64,000 nucleotides of DNA from Azolla caroliniana (Eukaryota > Polypodiophyta), in the NCBI GenBank assembly GCA_043228905.1, contig JBHGNT010000010.1, forward strand, positions 15,934,001 to 15,998,000, given 5' to 3'. The notes below the pieces were generated by a model, which worked only from the letters and a program-made list of their open reading frames with translations, was not told the origin of the DNA and searched no databases. The position numbers were made by a program, and so were the translations under genes. Of this stretch, positions 62,487-64,000 are shown piece by piece (positions within the stretch are counted from its first letter, which is position 1; every line of letters begins with the position of its first letter).

Positions 62487-62741
62487 ATGAATGTGGATAC
62501 ACTTACACCGCTCGGCCTCTCTCTTGAGGAAGCCGAAATGCAAAGAACAACCAAACACCCTCGGATGTTGGGCTTCCAAACAAGTCGACACAGAGTAGAA
62601 AGGATTAAGAAGATAAGGGAACGTGAGCTACGTCGACTAGAAGCTATGGTTGGGGTACCTTTTACATTGGGGTCAGGGGCCACATCCACATCGAAACCCT
62701 TTGACCTCCTGCTTCTCTTCAAGAGACTTGGATGGAAATGA
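62487..62741 (+). pseudogene. L1 ORF2 tail or short downstream frame
   Basis: An 84-residue open frame with a basic helix (RHRVERIKKIRERELRRLEAM) follows 16 bases after the previous stop. It may be the original C-terminus of ORF2 separated by one stop, or a small extra frame. I do not recognise a domain. The 3' region after it (62742-63050) holds an AT repeat, a CT run and a G-rich stretch, and no gene. Confidence 0.4.
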
Positions 62742-63055
62742 AATTAGGTCTAGTATAACATCATTTTCATTGTAGAACATGTTTGTTATTTTACTAGAAC
62801 TATTTAGCTTAAAACTCTATTTTTATTTTTATTTTTACTTCAATAAATGGGTAAATATCCCATTTTTTGTTGTAAACCATTTGTCTCATGGGCCAATTTT
62901 GGCCTTAGAAGATGTTAATATATCTTTCTTTCTTTCTCTCTCTCTCCCTCATGTTAACCCCCTTGGGAGGGGAGGGGAGCCATTCTACGCTCCACCGCCT
63001 ACCCCAAAAACACCTAGTGGCGACAACCATTCTCATATCAACACCCAAAACAAGT

Positions 63056-63391
63056 GTCCACCTTTGCCATGGATAGTTTCTATCTGTATGCCTCACACAA
63101 GTTTCCCACCACAAGAATCTCTTATTGACCGAATGTCGATTTCTTGCTCGAGAAGGTTAGGCGTGTACATCTTCTCGTCTTTGTAAGACCTTCTCGCAAT
63201 CATCGATATGATTTGCCATGAAGCACCTGCACCTATCCTCATCCAAGGTCTTGTGTTTTCCTGGCACCCCTTTATTAAGATGTCATCAAGGAATGGCATG
63301 GTGATATTGGGGATGCAATCTCTCAATACCTTGTTCATTGCATTCACCATGTGGGCAACAAAGTTTGTGTTGCCTTATGGTAGGGTACATA
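63056..63391 (-). pseudogene. pol: G5 reverse transcriptase fragment (FLDD type)
   Basis: Minus strand from 63391: MVNAMNKVLRDCIPNITMPFLDDILIKGC with the catalytic Asp pair, then DRCRRFVADHI-like and EKVLQK-like sequence partly out of frame, down to about 63060. It closely matches G3 at 17060-17360. The next part lies beyond L1 at 57579. Confidence 0.85.
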
Positions 63392-64000
63392 GGTAAAGGT
63401 TTATATTGTTGCTTCGTAGACTTCAAAAAATCTTTTGATATGGTACCTCGTGAGCATATTTGGAGGCAAATGGAATAACTCAAGGTGCCAAGTGAATATA
63501 TGCTTACAATTTCTCGAATCTATGAGAAGGTTATATGTTGTGTGTGTATAGGCGATAGACTTTCAGTTTTTTCCGATAACACTATTGGTGTTATGCAAGA
63601 TGCCCACTTTCACCAACTCTATTTGTGTTATGCTTTGATGAATGGGAAGAAATGGTTGCCTAGTTTGTAAAGATGTAAGGCATTAAAGAAGTTGTCATTG
63701 GAAATGTAGTCATCATGCTTTTGTTATATGCACATGATGTAGTGTTTTTTGCAAATAATTTAGGAGATGCACAAAACCTTACAAAAGCATTGGAAATTTT
63801 TTACATGCATACTAAATTAAGCATCAATAGCTCTAAAACAAAGATTATTCTTGTGAAGAGCCATAAAAAAGATAAATTATGCATTATGTACAATAATGAG
63901 TCTTGAATGTGTGGAAAGCTTCAAATATCTTGGCCTTGAAGTTCTTTCAAATCATAGATGGAATGAATGTGCTACACCCCACTCAGAGGCAAGAAAGAGA
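63392..64000 (+). pseudogene. L2: LINE reverse transcriptase fragment
   Basis: Starts at the G5 edge in the middle of RT: GLYCCFVDFKKSFDMVPREH, then KVPSEYMLTISRIYEK, a frameshift in the VMQ-CPLSPTLF motif (about 63594), and LLLYAHDVVFFANNLGDAQNL, where His replaces the first catalytic Asp of YADD (63733-63735). It continues with LSINSSKTKIILV and, in another frame, LECVESFKYLGLEVLSNHRWNECAT up to the window end. It differs from L1 and is inactive. Confidence 0.87.

Larger units (their letters stand above)
57580..63050 (+). mobile_element. L1: LINE retrotransposon in G5
   Basis: The insertion splits the G5 RT. It contains a 5' leader with microsatellites, an ORF1 with coiled coil and L1-like RNA-binding domains, and an ORF2 with APE endonuclease, reverse transcriptase and a C-terminal zinc motif. 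The edges are uncertain: left TGTTACCCGTACG after GGTGT, right CAAAACA before AGTGT. No long poly(A) is seen, though a T-rich AT repeat with AATAAA occurs at 62815-62850. Confidence 0.82.
27050..63391 (-). mobile_element. G5: decayed gypsy, host of the right stack
   Basis: G5 is recognisable only as four colinear minus-strand pol pieces: RT (63391-63056), end of RT to integrase zinc region (57579-56646), integrase core (51133-50614) and integrase C-terminus (27180-27050). C3, C6 and L1 fill the gaps. No LTR, gag or protease of G5 is in the window. Its protein is of the G2-G4 lineage, with the same MPFLDD active site. Confidence 0.78.

Noticed and set aside
1-64000. Host gene, biosynthetic cluster or defence system
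   Set aside because: Every long frame that I could interpret belongs to a retrotransposon or is a shadow of one.

Overview
The window is a pile-up of nested retrotransposons from a repeat-rich eukaryotic genome, almost certainly a land plant. I recognise no host protein gene. The evidence for a plant is Ty1/copia elements primed by initiator-tRNA-Met (TGGTATCAGAGC-type sites), several Ty3/gypsy lineages, L1-like LINEs, CT-rich LTR leaders and many transition-type stop codons. The chromodomain element and the FLDD-type gypsy lineage remind me of elements from mosses, lycophytes and ferns more than flowering plants; that is a weak inference from memory.

Element names used below: G = Ty3/gypsy, C = Ty1/copia, S = solo LTR, L = LINE.

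Stack 1 (1-25523). C1 (+) is a copia element whose 5' half lies left of the window. It is interrupted by G1 (1-5016, +), a chromovirus with an open pol and a C-terminal chromodomain, and by G2 (5757-23861, -). G2 has C2 (5888-10273, -) in its 3' LTR and G3 (12857-21986, -) in its gag region. Target-site duplications support these joins: CCGC for G2, AGAAA for C2 and TCGT for G3.

Bridge (25524-27050): a fragment of another copia element (C7, +) and a 5' LTR with gag of a further copia (C8, -).

Stack 2 (about 27050-63391). G5 (-) is a decayed gypsy whose pol can be read right to left through four pieces (63391-63056, 57579-56646, 51133-50614, 27180-27050). It is split by C3 (27181-50613, +), C6 (51134-56645, -, duplication TTTTG) and L1 (about 57580-63050, +). 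C3 itself contains solo LTR S1, gypsy G4 (28978-37559, +, duplication TCGG), C4 (39913-45147, -) and C5 (45236-50482, -). G4 contains gypsy fragment G6 (-) and solo LTR S2 (34289-34787, duplication ACGT). A second LINE fragment, L2, runs off the right edge.

Most coding regions are broken by stops, frameshifts and deletions. The best preserved are G1 pol and the gag, protease and integrase parts of C5. The most unusual features are: (i) antisense tRNA-like sequences just inside the 5' (U3) end of three unrelated gypsy LTRs; (ii) a gypsy lineage (G2-G4, S2; G5 by pol similarity) that combines 4-bp target duplications, a tRNA-Trp-type primer site, FLDD in place of YxDD in reverse transcriptase and, in G3, DHG in place of DS/TG in protease; (iii) long G3 LTRs carrying a CpG-rich alternating purine-pyrimidine array whose copy number differs between the two LTRs of the same element; (iv) a LINE with a vertebrate-L1-like ORF1 protein. 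I do not see a defence system, biosynthetic cluster or other new multi-gene system.
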